Of a stretch of DNA of 64,000 nt, positions 63,992-64,000 are shown piece after piece. The stretch is taken from positions 124,001 through 188,000 of the forward strand of contig JAHBXL010000006.1 in the NCBI GenBank assembly GCA_019636495.1. The letters are read 5' to 3'. How positions within the stretch are numbered: position 1 is the stretch's first letter; each line of letters opens with the position of its first letter. This DNA comes from Phycisphaeraceae bacterium (GTDB lineage: Bacteria; Planctomycetota; Phycisphaerae; Phycisphaerales; UBA1924). Under the pieces are notes generated by a model. It worked only from the letters and a program-made list of their open reading frames with translations, was not told the origin of the DNA and made no database searches. A program made the position numbers and the translations under genes.

Positions 63992-64000
63992 GATGACCGT

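Overview
The window looks like chromosome from a planctomycete, most likely of the Phycisphaerae/Phycisphaerales. The evidence is very high GC and GC-ending codons, and secreted proteins that carry one of three signatures: a tandem DIFxFLxxWF dockerin-like C-terminus ending in Cys, a PEP-CTERM-like tail (Pro-Ala-Pro-Gly, short hydrophobic helix, Arg run), or an N-terminal LEPR-type motif. ECF sigma/kinase-WD40 pairs and unusually long signal peptidase I proteins are also typical of that group. The assignment is an inference from family content; no rRNA is present. No CRISPR array, prophage or insertion sequence was seen. The single RNA gene is tRNA-Arg(UCG).

Layout. 1-5 kb: HD-GYP phosphodiesterase, a secreted cyclophilin with four beta-sandwich repeats, a GT2 glycosyltransferase. 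5-11.5 kb: MsbA-like ABC exporter, DinB-family protein, PIN-PhoH ATPase, two membrane proteins. 11.6-19.4 kb: tRNA-Arg, an FG-GAP/dockerin-like exoprotein, an ECF sigma factor overlapping a Ser/Thr kinase-WD40 receptor, and a DNRLRE/PEP-CTERM protein. 19.4-28.3 kb: membrane protein, YceI, Kbl-like CoA ligase, long signal peptidase I, two overlapping glycosyltransferases, SGNH hydrolase with dockerin-like tail. 28.3-36.4 kb: hypothetical protein, ArgB, DUF1579-like protein, HolA, lipoprotein, ClpC with a clear terminator. 36.5-38.6 kb: two adjacent PEP-CTERM genes that share identical DNA in their tails and terminators. 39-47 kb: flavin-dependent halogenase-like enzyme with a TauE/SafE permease, ABC-2 permease, then a MarR regulator/GH20/pirin group with matching operators. 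47-54.5 kb: methyltransferases, FHA-GAF histidine kinase, a ParE/Phd toxin-antitoxin pair, a hairpin-rich non-coding island, and a fused two-domain ABC permease. 54.6-62.5 kb: three consecutive secreted proteases (S8, M36-like, metzincin), each ending in the dockerin-like module. The end holds another PEP-CTERM protein and a fasciclin protein.

How the genes work together. The dominant theme is the cell surface: glycosyltransferases, flippase-type exporter, signal peptidase, surface-anchored exoproteins and a protease block. The likely control layers are c-di-GMP turnover, ECF sigma with kinase, a MarR regulator, and an FHA histidine kinase.

Repeat content is unusual. There is a dispersed palindrome with core CGGCAC-TCC-GTGCCG, one copy of which lies in frame inside the kbl-like gene. 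There are four intergenic arrays of a degenerate heptamer (ACTCAGG/ACCCGGA). There is also a 0.6 kb non-coding island full of hairpins. Several genes start within about 10 bases of a TAnnnT -10-like box, which suggests leaderless or near-leaderless mRNAs.
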